A DNA stretch of 64,000 nucleotides from NCBI GenBank assembly GCA_037576195.1, contig CM075101.1, positions 48,856,001 through 48,920,000 on the forward strand, read 5' to 3'. A program made the translations under genes and the position numbers. Within the stretch, counting starts at the first letter, position 1. Every line of letters begins with the position of its first letter. The stretch is from Phytoseiulus persimilis (Eukaryota > Arthropoda > Arachnida > Mesostigmata > Phytoseiidae). The notes under the pieces were generated by a model that was given only the letters and a program-made list of their open reading frames with translations, had not been told where the DNA came from and searched no databases. This document shows, in pieces, positions 55,373 through 64,000 of this stretch.

Positions 55373-55479
55373 TCACGCCAACCTCGACGTTAGCAGAAAC
55401 GCCAGTGCCGTTGTCAGTAACGCTGTCGACGCGTCGACCGCAGTCCTTGAGCTCGTTCTCGACATCGAGCTCGAAGAGT
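55373..55479 (-). CDS. beat: beat exon: module B terminal exon, hydrophobic C-terminus
   Basis: The acceptor tcgtttacag|AC joins the T of the previous exon to form Tyr. It encodes YSSSSMSRTSSRTAVDAST, then a short hydrophobic end (ALLTTALAFLLTSRLA) and TGA. Small residues followed by a terminal hydrophobic run fit a GPI-attachment signal. A single-pass anchor with no cytoplasmic tail is the alternative. The phase-1 acceptor could also be used by the module A exon ending at 60108. Confidence 0.8.
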
Positions 55480-57186
55480 CTGTAAACGATTCGATGATAA
55501 TTTCACGCTTCGGAATTTCTCAAGTCAGTGACGCGGTGCATCTACTTAAAGCCCACGCCCGGATTGATTCTTGGGAGAAAGATGGGGCTGTCTTCGAGTA
55601 AAAATAGACAGTGTGATGATATCACTCCGAAAGCACCCCCAGCGAACGACGGCGTTGGCGCTCCTCACGAACCCGATCCAGAGAAACAGGATGCGTGACC
55701 TCCCTGCGATATGCAGAGTCTACTTACATTGACTGAGATTGTTATCGTAAATTGACGGAGGTTGCTGCTGTTGCTGTTGGCTCCGTCTCGAGCCGTCCGG
55801 CGAGCGATGGATCACGTGGGGTCTCTTGGGCCCTTCGACCTCGGCGATGCACTTCAGCTGGAGCTGGTCATGGTGAAAGTGTCCGGATCGAACTGGAAGC
55901 ACAGCCCAGTGTTACTCACGAGCTCCGAACAAGACTTGGACCGCGCCCATCGAAGACCGGTCGATCTGACGGATCAGATAGATGTGGTCTCATCGATTCT
56001 GCAGAAAGCAGGAGCAGGGTCTGGGAAGGCCGATTGTTTTCCTAGTTCAGTGTTTCTCAACGTGGGGCACGGGGAATTCGCAGTGGGGTATGGAGTCTAC
56101 TGGTTCGCTGATGGAATTTTGATCCTCATCAGTCGAATTCAGAGCGCATCTCATTCTCGACCACAGTCGGTGGCACTGAGGCCGCGCTGGGCATGGGGAG
56201 CTTCTGGTTGAAAAACTGGGGCCTGTGAGGGTTTCAGTTGATCCCTCACGTGAATCGTACGGACCCGGGGCTTCGGGTCACCTGTATGTATTCCGCCAGG
56301 CTCTTCGACATCCATCCGAGAGGTTTTCGGTAAGAGACCGCTTCCAGAATTGCTCTCTGGCACTGAGGAAGTTTCGCGCTGCGCGGGTTTCGAGCGGCAA
56401 TGTGGTCGGAACCTGACGCAGCTGACAGCGCAGACGAGGTCTCGAGGCTTTTTTCGGAGGAGGAAACCGCCGGCGTCTCGGAAGTACTTTCAGTCCCGGA
56501 AACTTCCGAAGGAGGCTCCGCTTGTTATTCGGCTTTCACGTGCGTCTCGTAACATATTCATTCAGGACGGAATTCCTCTCGTTGCCGGGGTAGATATCTC
56601 TTGTGAGAGCAGCGAGAAGTGTCGCCAGCCACCAATCAAGCAACTTTGCCGCGCCGTCGTTGCCGTATCTCAACCCATTTCGCTTCATGCCACTTCACGT
56701 CTACCTGTTTGTGTGTTGGTGTGAGCGCGTGTTTTTTTTTCTCTATCGGGGCCAGGGGGTGAAGGGGGCGGGGAATGTGTGATGCAGACCAGTCACAGCT
56801 CCAGGCCTGGGGCAATTCCCGACCGCGATCGGGAAGCCGCGGTGGAAAGAGCAATTCGCAACGAATTCCAGAGCGAGCGAACGGCCCGCGGTGAGCGCCG
56901 GCGGAGGACCGGGCGCTCGCGGAAAGGGGGTCGCTCAACGACGCGGTGGGGCGCTAAGGTCACTTACCGGTGAACTGCAGTCCCAGCGCTGTCTGGAAAC
57001 GTCCTTGGCTGAGTTTCTTGGGATGATATTGAACCAGAAAACGAGCCGGCACCTCCTCATCGTTCAGGAGCCATTGCAGAGTTACGGGCTTGCCTTGTCG
57101 AGTGTACATGCACGTAACGTTCATGGTGTCCCCGACGTGGTAATGCGCCTGTCCCCCGTATATCACGGGTCCGTCGTCAGGAATCT
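55373..57186 (-). CDS. beat: Beaten path family Ig domain 2 module B with GPI-like C-terminus
   Basis: Three exons: 57186-56968, 55892-55728 and 55479-55373. They give 163 residues from the start of Ig2 to the stop. Ig2 opens IPDDGPVIYGGQAHYHVGD, aligning position by position with module A. It keeps the NVTC sequon with its B-strand Cys, the core Trp in LQWLLNDEE, TALGLQF, HF and the F-strand Cys in LQLKCIAEV. A basic, Gln-rich linker (SQQQQQQPPS) follows. The last exon is Ser/Thr-rich and ends in the hydrophobic stretch ALLTTALAFLL just before the stop, as expected for GPI anchoring (inference). No Ig1 exon was found between 57187 and 59961. The module therefore either shares the Ig1 exon at 63724-63859, which is phase-compatible and would give KVY-E-IPDDGP, or belongs to a paralogue whose 5' exons I cannot see. 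Confidence 0.85.
55728..55892 (-). CDS. beat: beat exon: module B, end of Ig domain 2 and polyQ linker
   Basis: The acceptor is gctgtgcttccag|TT and the donor CAAT|GTAAGT. Both ends are phase 1. It encodes RSGHFHHDQLQLKCIAEVEG, carrying the second Ig2 Cys, then a Pro/Arg/His-rich linker with a run of six Gln (a mixed CAA/CAG repeat) and a tail ending YDNNLSQ. Confidence 0.9.
56968..57186 (-). CDS. beat: beat exon: module B, most of Ig domain 2
   Basis: The acceptor is ttttccattaacag|AG and the donor CACCG|GTAAGT. Both ends are phase 1. It encodes 72 full codons, IPDDGPVIYGG through TALGLQFT, uninterrupted at the position where module A has an intron after the C strand. Confidence 0.9.
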
Positions 57187-59961
57187 CTGTTAATGGAAAA
57201 GAACGTTGCTGTTGATTGGGAGCGCTGCAGTAGTTGCGACGCATGCCGGAATTTCGGCGTGAACCGCGAGAGTAGGCTCCGGTAAATCAACACCGGTTGC
57301 GGACGTTTTCAAATGAGTTCGGCGATTCATAGTCGTTACTGGGCGGGCAGCGGCTCTCTGAATGTCCTGTCGGATCGAAGACTCTGGATGGCACCTCGAC
57401 GCGAGATGCGCTTTCTTTTCGGATGACATCGGTCGTCGTCTTGCTAGTCCCGTCGTTCTTGCATGCTTCGTCTGACGTTTTGAGATTGAGTTCCCTCTTT
57501 CGTTTGTGGACATGTATCGAATTCTTTGCTGTCGAGAAACCGCAGCGCCTTGTGTCACATCATAGGTTTAAGTTCTGACAAGGATCTTTCTTGCTAGTTT
57601 TGCATGCTACGGTGTGCGAAGCCGCCTGCTTGTCTCCGGTACCTTGGGAAGCATCTCAATTTGGAAGGTAAGCCGAGACCGGGACATCCAAACACGCTTC
57701 CGCTCCAAATCAGCAGCCGATGCGTTTCTCCGAACTCATCAGCAGTCCCAGAATCCGACAGAGATCACTCCTTCTCAAGCTCCCCACCTCGAGGACCAGC
57801 TGTCCAAGCGCGTTTTGTCGCGGAGCAGCTTCGTCTCCCCTCCGCAAACCGTTGACTCCGGTTCCAGCATCGGTCGAAGGCGCTTGAGACGAACAGCGTG
57901 CTGGCTCCGGATCACGGTTGACGATAGGACCGCGCTGAATTCCGGAAATACGATGAATGATCGATGCTGAAGAGCTGCATTCTCGCGACGCGGATGGGGT
58001 TCCACAAGCCCGAAACTGCCGCGGCTCGTCGTTGGTTACATATGTAGATGCATTCTTGCACATTGTTCGACGCAGAGAGGTTCCTCGTATTCTTCCGGCG
58101 TTGGAGCTCGAGCTCGACGACCGGCTCACCAGAAGCAGATGATTACGCATGCTTCGATGTAACGGACTGCGATCGGCGGTAGTTTTGAGAAGCCGTTAGA
58201 CATCGGAGTCCTGAATAGCGACGAATGAGTCGGAGAGAACATCCTGTGACCCCGGCCGGAGTGAACTTGCCGGACAAAAAAGCGAGATATTCACCGTTTT
58301 GCCAGGCTCTCTATTCGATAAGTTCTTCAGTGATGGCGGCTTTCGAGAGAGAAAATACTTCTGTAATCATCTCTGTTGCTACGAGGGAACGTCACTCGTC
58401 TGCGGGGACATGATCGTGGAGCACCGGAACATGTCACACCGGTCGGGTACCACTGTCGCAGATGACTACATCAACGGTCCATCGATGCAAACACTCCCAT
58501 TGCGAGAAAACGATTCCCTCGAGGGCTTTAGCAGAACGACTGCATGTAACATAGGGCTGCATGTCACTGCGCATGCCAGCGAGTCCATGCAAGCCTCGAG
58601 CTATGTGCAGGTACGGAAGCCCTTGTATTTCTCCTCCATCGATGCTGTTCAGCGCACTGAGACATTTGGAGGCAACCGCTGGGCGAAAACGCAGGTGTGG
58701 GAGCTGGCGCAATCGCTTCATCTCACGGAGCTGATTCAATGGCTGAAGCCCTTCCTTCTACGGCTTCGCTGATAAAGGGCAATAAACATCCGAACGGAGA
58801 ACGCGCTCCTCCACGAGCAATGGAAACCCACGCTCTGGGAGCTCCGTGCACCTGAGATCCGTTCACCGGAGCGTGCGGCGAAACGCGAAATCTAGCCGAG
58901 ATCGAACCGAGCGGCAGGGAGGGAATCCCGCTGACCTCCCGTCGTTCGCGATCGATCCACGTCCAGACGGTCGAACGGTGACCCCGTCGCGTGAACGACG
59001 GAACAGCACCAACGGGCGCCGTCGTCCAGAATTCCTGGGAAGGGCGCTCAACGAGGGTGAGACAGAATGAGGGGCGAGCGTTCGTCCGGAATCATCCGAA
59101 GGCGAAAGTGCCGGGGAATCGATGATCGAGTCGACGGCGGCGGAAGGTGTTTCCAATAGGTTCGAGTGCCGGCTGTGAACAAGTTTCGAAGAAACTTCGG
59201 AATGCTACCAACCGACTCCGCTGGCTATGTCTCCCGTGAATTGATCCATTAGGACTCCCGTCTGGCTCTTCTCCGTCGGCTCGATCGGATCGATACGGAG
59301 ATCGCTTTTTCGATTGTCTTCGGATCTCGGCCGATTGAGGACGACCCTGGAAGTCGTCTAGCGTGAAGTTTGGGAGGAACATCGAGCCAGGGAATGAAGA
59401 AATTCCGAGGGAGATCGGCGTGCGGGAAGGGAAGTGGTGCTGCTGTTCTGCCTTGTTCCCAACGGTTGCCTTCTGCTCCAGTAGGTTTTGATGGAGTCGC
59501 GCTTTTGGGCATTCAAACGATCTTGACCAGATGGTCTTTGAGCATGGGGTTCTCAGAGCTCTCTCCGACGATGCTTCCATGCGGGAAATGGAAGCTTCAT
59601 GTTTAACATAACCTGTGCTCAGACAGGAGCTTCTTATCAAGTTTCTCTGGGGATGGATTTCCGAGGCTCGGGTGTTAGTCGCAGGTCTTGGTTGGGGCAT
59701 TAGTGAGTTCGGTTGCGAAAGAGCCTTTTTTTCCGCAGACGAGCCGGCGGCTTTACGTCATAATCACTCATGCCGAGCAGGACAGGAGAAGCGGAGCTGG
59801 TCCGGCTTCTTGTTCTGTTCCTTCTCCGCCATCTTTCATATCCGGCGGATCGACTGCCCCGTGCCGTTTTCGTAACCTTTGCGCGGGAGGAAGGAACACC
59901 ACGAACATGTTCGAAAGAATTCCGAGTTCGTCCTGCGATCCTAGTTCTTGTCCAAGCTTCC
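57187..59961. other. interval between beat modules A and B; no exon recognised
   Basis: Either intergenic or a large intron. I read the minus strand for the Ig1 F-strand pattern (Cys-Glu-Val/Ile with a following AP-x-F) and for signal-peptide-like starts, and found neither. Several open frames of 60-200 codons exist on both strands, the longest on minus at 59092-59700, but none resembles a known domain. Confidence 0.6.
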
Positions 59962-60008
59962 TCATCGCCGAGTTGATGGAGTCGTCACTGTCGCGTAAGA
60001 ACTCGGTG
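59962..60008 (-). CDS. beat: beat exon: module A terminal exon, hydrophilic tail
   Basis: The acceptor gagtttttcacag|CA lies 99 nt after the module A donor and restores the frame: A-PSSYATVTTPSTRR-stop. The tail is Ser/Thr-rich with no hydrophobic stretch, so the product would be secreted. By eye I see no AATAAA or ATTAAA on the minus strand between here and module B at 57186. This weakens the case for a separate transcript ending here, unless a non-canonical signal is used. Confidence 0.55.
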
Positions 60009-63000
60009 CTGTGAAAAACTCAAGGTTCCACGTCGGATATCTCTGGAGAGGCGAGTCAAGGATTGAGTCAAAGCTGACCATCGTTGGGAAAATAGAGCGG
60101 AACTGACCTTTCTGGTAGGTTCTGCTATCGATTCCGGCGACAATTTTCTCGCTGCTCATCGAAAAAGACTCTGAGATGGTAACCGTGCACTTGAGCTTCA
60201 TGGCGCCGGTGTAGTCGAAGTGTCGTTTCTGCGCTCGGAAAGTCAATCCTAGCGACGACTTCATGAGTCCGTTCTGTCTTTTCACCGGAAAAATCACCTC
60301 AGAAGCTCCATCCTCCTCGGAAGGCTGAAAAAATTAAGCAGATGCGCGCTGAATATGCTATTTACTGACTATGGGCAAATACGGCTACCCCCCCCCCCCC
60401 CCTTTCCCCGCACTCTCTCCGAAAAGAAAACCTCTTACGAAAATCCACTCGTGGTAAAAAAAACATGATTCCGTTGATAGGCGCGTTATCGCGGTGCGCT
60501 CCTCGAGGCGTGGGGAAGGTCGGACATCTGGGCCCGTCAATGATGGCGAGGTGAAAACGCAAGCTACGTGATCCAGGTCCATCCAAGTGAAGCTAAGCTC
60601 GCAATCGTTCCCGACCACGGAGGCTTCCCTCCCTTTCCTCGTGAACGCTCTTCGCTACAATGGCTCACAACACGAATCTCTGTGCCATGCCGCAGCCGAG
60701 TGGCTCCCGAACTTTTTGCGCGGAGGGGTGCGTCACGCTTTGTATCAACTCTTCGCGTCGAACTGTTTCGGTATTCAGCAGGAGTCCATTCGTTCCGGTT
60801 TCACCAACAATCTTACGAATTCCTACGCCTGACGGATCTCGACCATGCAGCGACTCTGACATTTTCTCGGCACCGACTCAATTTACTCATTCTTTCTGTC
60901 TGATGTGCAGCTCGGCGGTACGAAAAGCTCAGCAGAGCATGCTGCACCACAAGATGATCGAACCCCGCTCCCCATGGCCTCATGCGATTCCTTGCCAGCT
61001 TCGAGCATCGCTCGATTGGACCTACTGGAATCGGAAAGTTCGATTGATTCTCTCCTCACACGATTCGAGGTCAACGGACCTCGGAACAGCATGGGTGACT
61101 TGAGTACAGGCCGTCGGGTTCCTCTGCGGATGCAGTGGACTCCGCTTCGTCGGATTACACTGCTTCGAAACATTCTCAACCGATCGAGCGTGGATTTGTT
61201 GGAGGAAAAAAACGAAAGTGTGTCATCTGTCCTTTGATCTGAGTTTTCCACAAATTTGAATGGAAATGCTGACTCAACCGCTCTAATTTAATTGAGAAGT
61301 TTGCTCTGAATGAAGCTCCGACATCCGTCGACCCCAAAGCCGAAGCTCGATTCAAGTCTGAGGTCGGTGATCGCAGTCGACAAAGTGACTTCCTGGGAGT
61401 CAATCGGCGGAATATCTCTCGCCGCTCGATCCGCCCGATGTGGAATCTCGGGTGTGCATTTCGCCGGGAACGGAAGTAACAGATTTCTTCGTGATGACTC
61501 CCGAACGTACCCAGGAGCTCGACTGGTATCGAGCTCCGATAGAGAGGAAGCGAGACCCGTCTCGCTCCAGCGGAACAGCGGCAGCAGAGCTCAGCGAAAG
61601 ACCCCCAAAACTTTGCCGAAAGCGTACGAAAATTATTAGAGCGCTTCGAACAAATATCGATAGCTACAAACATCGCATTACATGATCGAACCCCCGGAGG
61701 TCCATTTCTGGGTCCAAGTTTGAGAAGATCCGATTAACCGGGGCGATCTCGATAGAGTGAATCTACGAGCTCGACCTTTAGCGGTATACACTGGGCATGT
61801 CGGGAGGGAGCGAGAAAACGACTGGGCGATTCAGAATCAAGCAGGAATTCTTCGACGACCTTCGGAAAGACTTTCAAAATTCGACCCCGAGGTTCCAGGC
61901 TCCTTGCTGCGATTGTCAGGAGAGCACAGAGTCTGCCGAATTCGGTTGCGAGCCTGGGTCGGCTGCTGCGAATCTGTCGACAGCAGATTCACGTTAATGC
62001 TGTTCTTTTAATGCTCTGTTAAATAGCAGAACCACTCGAGGGAAGCAGAAGGACTAAGTGGGCGGAGCGATAGGTCGCAGGAAACGCCAAGATCAGATGG
62101 CAACTTCACTAAACAGGAACGCTTGCCATCGTTAAAAGCGTTATCCCTCTTTATCTCTTCGGTCTCTGCCTCATTCTAGAGTATCCGCATCGATTCCTGG
62201 AAACGTCGGGCGACCAGGATTTTCACGGACGGTCGCCACGCTCTAGGTGTCGGCTATTGCCCTTTATTCTCGATTTTCCAGAGAGGACAAGATCTTCCTT
62301 TAACCAATCGGCATGGCTGTCGATATTCAACCCGCGGTCCGGCATGCCGTCAAGGAAATGTCTCACATCCCCGAAAAACGAATACGAGAGAAAAATCCAG
62401 TAACAGAATGACAAATCGTCCAATCAACATCTACCCCAAGGTCCACCTCAATTTGTGCATTGTCGTGCTTCACGACGATTCGGATCGCTCCGAGTCGATC
62501 GGAGTTTTCCGGCAAATCGAGTCAATGCTCGTTCTCTTCCGATGTCTCGTAACGCGACCGGAGATCCGGGACTCGCGGTTGTTTTCCAGTGAAAAGGCGC
62601 ACCACGAGGCGACGCGAAACAAGGATAATGATATCAAGGAAACGACAATGCTTGCTTACGTGGTATCCATTGATGAACCATTCGAGATTTCCGGCTGGCT
62701 TTGACGGCCCGGCATGACAGGTCACATTGACGATGTCGTCGAGTGAATACAGCGCTTTCACTCCAACGATTTCTGGTCCTTTCTTGGGGAGCACTGAAAT
62801 ATTGGAAAGAAGAAATCGCTCAATCAACTAGTGACAATGAATCTTCAGAAGGAAAATCGAGCGTTGTTTCTGTGAGCTGAAGTCCACGCAGCTGGGAGTC
62901 GTATACAGGTTGTCGAAACGAAATAATCGAGTCCTTATGGAATCAGTATATTCCTGAGCGCGTATGGCTCCAACCAGAACGACGATCCTATAGTGCTCAT

Positions 63001-63859
63001 GAACCGCGACTCCCACCTTCCTTGAGGATATCTCGGGTTCAAGCCCTGGCTTCTGGGAGAGTTTAATAGGATCCACCGGGCAATGTTTCCGCGAAAAGCG
63101 GATTCCAGTTCGTCGAATTAGGTCCGTTCGCAGTTCGAACCGACAGTTTTAGGGGGAAGAAGCAGCCGACAAACGAGCCAACAAGCAGCCGGCGCTCGAG
63201 AACTGCAGCTGGTGGTGCAACCGCCGCGACCACGGCTGCTGCTCTTGCAGGTGGTGGATAGTGGGAACAAACCACAGTTCGAGCCAAGAGTTGGAATCCA
63301 GTAGAGGTACGTATCCCAGAGCAGGAGGAGCGCTGCAGCTGGATCCTGATTCGTTTTCGAATAGTAGTGTGCGGGGAGATCACGCGAGTGGCTCACAACG
63401 ATTTCACGCAAGCGTGCACCGAATTCCTATCGGCGGAGCAGAGTAGCGCGAGCGGAGCAAGTGCGATCCACTCCATGTAGAGCTGACTGCATATCAGATG
63501 ATAAGCCTCGTGAATATCAGACGAACTCGCTGCCGCCGACAACAGCCACAAGACTCGAGCAGACAGTCGGATTAACTTGCAGACAACGGAAGAAGACCCT
63601 TCACAAACAGAGCAGCATCCGGAATGGAAACAATAAAACCATGGGGAGCCACAGCGAGTTTGTGAGGGTCCATCCAATCGCGGAAAGATACGAATGATAC
63701 TCCGAGGTACCACGATTACTCACCGTAAACCTTCAGTTCCTTCTCGGCGCTAATTGTCTGGAATGACGGGGCGTCTGCGCTGATCTCGCACTTGAAAGTG
63801 TCCTCTGTCTGCAGATCTGTTTTCGACAGCACAAGAGTGTTCATGTTCGATTTCTTCTT
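59962..63859 (-). CDS. beat: Beaten path (Beat) family Ig protein, module A, 5' partial
   Basis: Four exons: 63859-63724, 62793-62660, 60324-60108 and 60008-59962. They join in frame to give the last 177 residues of a two-Ig protein. Beat proteins are secreted or surface proteins that bind Sidestep-family partners and steer motor axons (family knowledge). The first exon gives the end of Ig1, with FKCEISADAPSFQTIS, the hallmark F-strand and AP-x-F motif. Ig2 starts GPEIVG, has the B-strand Cys in NVTC (a glycosylation sequon), the core Trp in LEWFING, the family motif SSLGLTF, then HF and the F-strand Cys in MKLKC. The chain ends in a hydrophilic tail, APSSYATVTTPSTRR, with no membrane anchor, so a secreted form is inferred. 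All introns have GT-AG ends, with pyrimidine-rich acceptors. The signal peptide and first half of Ig1 lie beyond position 64000. Family assignment is firm; the last exon is less certain. Confidence 0.88.
60108..60324 (-). CDS. beat: beat exon: module A, second half of Ig domain 2
   Basis: The acceptor is taattttttcag|CCT and the donor AAAG|GTCAGT, which is weaker than consensus at position +3. Entry is phase 0 and exit phase 1. It encodes a spacer PSEEDGASEVIFPV, then GLMKSSLGLTFRAQ, HFDYTG, the F-strand Cys in MKLKCTVTI, and a linker ending DSRTYQK. The reading frame stays open past the donor to the stop at 59962, so intron retention would also give a protein. Confidence 0.88.
60388..60402. 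repeat. poly-C tract (15 C) in beat intron
   Basis: A run of 15 C on the plus strand, 64 bases upstream (in transcription direction) of the acceptor of the module A exon starting at 60324. On the transcribed strand it is poly-G, so it does not form the pyrimidine tract of that acceptor. Confidence 0.95.
62660..62793 (-). CDS. beat: beat exon: module A, first half of Ig domain 2
   Basis: The acceptor is atatttcag|TG and the donor CAC|GTAAGC. It enters in phase 1 and leaves in phase 0. With the preceding G it reads VLPKKGPEIVGVKALYSL, then DDIVNVTCHAG, then LEWFINGYH. GPxIxG, the B-strand Cys within an N-glycosylation sequon and the core Trp are all present. The intron at its end, after the C strand, is absent from module B. 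Confidence 0.9.
63724..63859 (-). CDS. beat: beat exon: second half of Ig domain 1
   Basis: The acceptor is a long pyrimidine run ending tttctccag, and the donor is G|GTGAGT. Entry is phase 0 and exit phase 1. It encodes KKKSNMNTLVLSKTDL, then the F-strand Cys in FKCEIS, then SADAPSFQTIS and ending KVY. This strand E-F-G block is among the best conserved parts of Beat Ig1. It is the only Ig1 exon seen in the window. Its phase-1 donor fits the acceptors of both Ig2 modules downstream. Confidence 0.9.
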
Positions 63860-64000
63860 CTGGAGAAAAAAGAATCGCCCGCTTAGGCCGCGGTGTCAGT
63901 TCCATGCAGTCGGATGAACATCCCGACAAAAACATTGATTGTTCGCGGCGAGTTTGCCTGTTCTGGAATCCGAACGGGTCGCGAGCATTCCATCGGGCTC
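63860..64000 (-). other. end of a beat intron at the window edge
   Basis: The sequence upstream of the Ig1 exon acceptor shows no further Beat motif, so the exon for the first half of Ig1 must lie beyond the window. Confidence 0.6.

Noticed and set aside
63393-63476. MEWIALAPLALLCSA on the minus strand inside the intron after the Ig1 exon, looking like a signal peptide for a nested first exon.
   Set aside because: It stops after 27 codons, has only a weak donor, and no Ig1 exon follows that it could join.
55373-63859. A single three-Ig protein formed by splicing module A (60108) directly to module B (57186).
   Set aside because: The phases would allow it, but Beat proteins have two Ig domains and both modules are second domains with the same GPxIxG start. 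Alternative use or two genes is more economical.
1-64000. CRISPR arrays, bacterial operons, rRNA genes, reverse transcriptase motifs.
   Set aside because: None seen. There are no regularly spaced direct repeats with spacers, no Y-x-DD-type polymerase motif in any frame I read, and the splice-site structure is eukaryotic.

Overview
This is most likely arthropod nuclear DNA. The base composition looks close to 50% GC with CpG and TCGA common, coding exons are short and separated by introns of 0.1-2.8 kb, and the only host protein family I can identify, Beaten path (Beat), is an arthropod neuronal cell-surface family. A chelicerate such as a mite would fit the composition, but nothing in the window proves that.

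The right end, minus strand, about 54.6-63.9 kb, holds the recognisable host gene content. It has the second half of a first Ig domain (63724-63859), then two complete but different second-Ig modules in tandem. Module A (62660-62793 plus 60108-60324) is followed by a short hydrophilic tail with a stop (59962-60008). Module B (56968-57186 plus 55728-55892) is followed by a terminal exon with a hydrophobic, GPI-signal-like end (55373-55479). Both modules start with a phase-1 acceptor matching the phase-1 donor of the Ig1 exon, and I found no second Ig1 exon ahead of module B. The locus is therefore either two tandem beat paralogues, one lacking a visible Ig1, or one gene that splices a common Ig1 to alternative Ig2/C-terminus cassettes, giving secreted and membrane-anchored forms. 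The signal peptide and first half of Ig1 lie beyond the right edge.

The remaining ~54 kb holds no gene I can name. It contains two pogo/Tigger-like MITEs with perfect 24-bp terminal inverted repeats (949-1228 and 13129-13451), a decayed hAT (P52rIPK/ZMYM-type, DUF4371) transposase on the minus strand (about 29.9-32.0 kb), two palindromic minisatellite or fold-back repeats (7536-7720 and 39983-40583), and several trinucleotide, CA and poly-C tracts.

Weaker signals are a signal-peptide-like first exon on the minus strand near 2.7-2.8 kb, which would belong to a gene running off the left edge, and a TATA-type promoter near 1.82 kb on the plus strand. Most open frames in this part are short, overlap on several frames and match nothing I recognise, so they are described only as unassigned.
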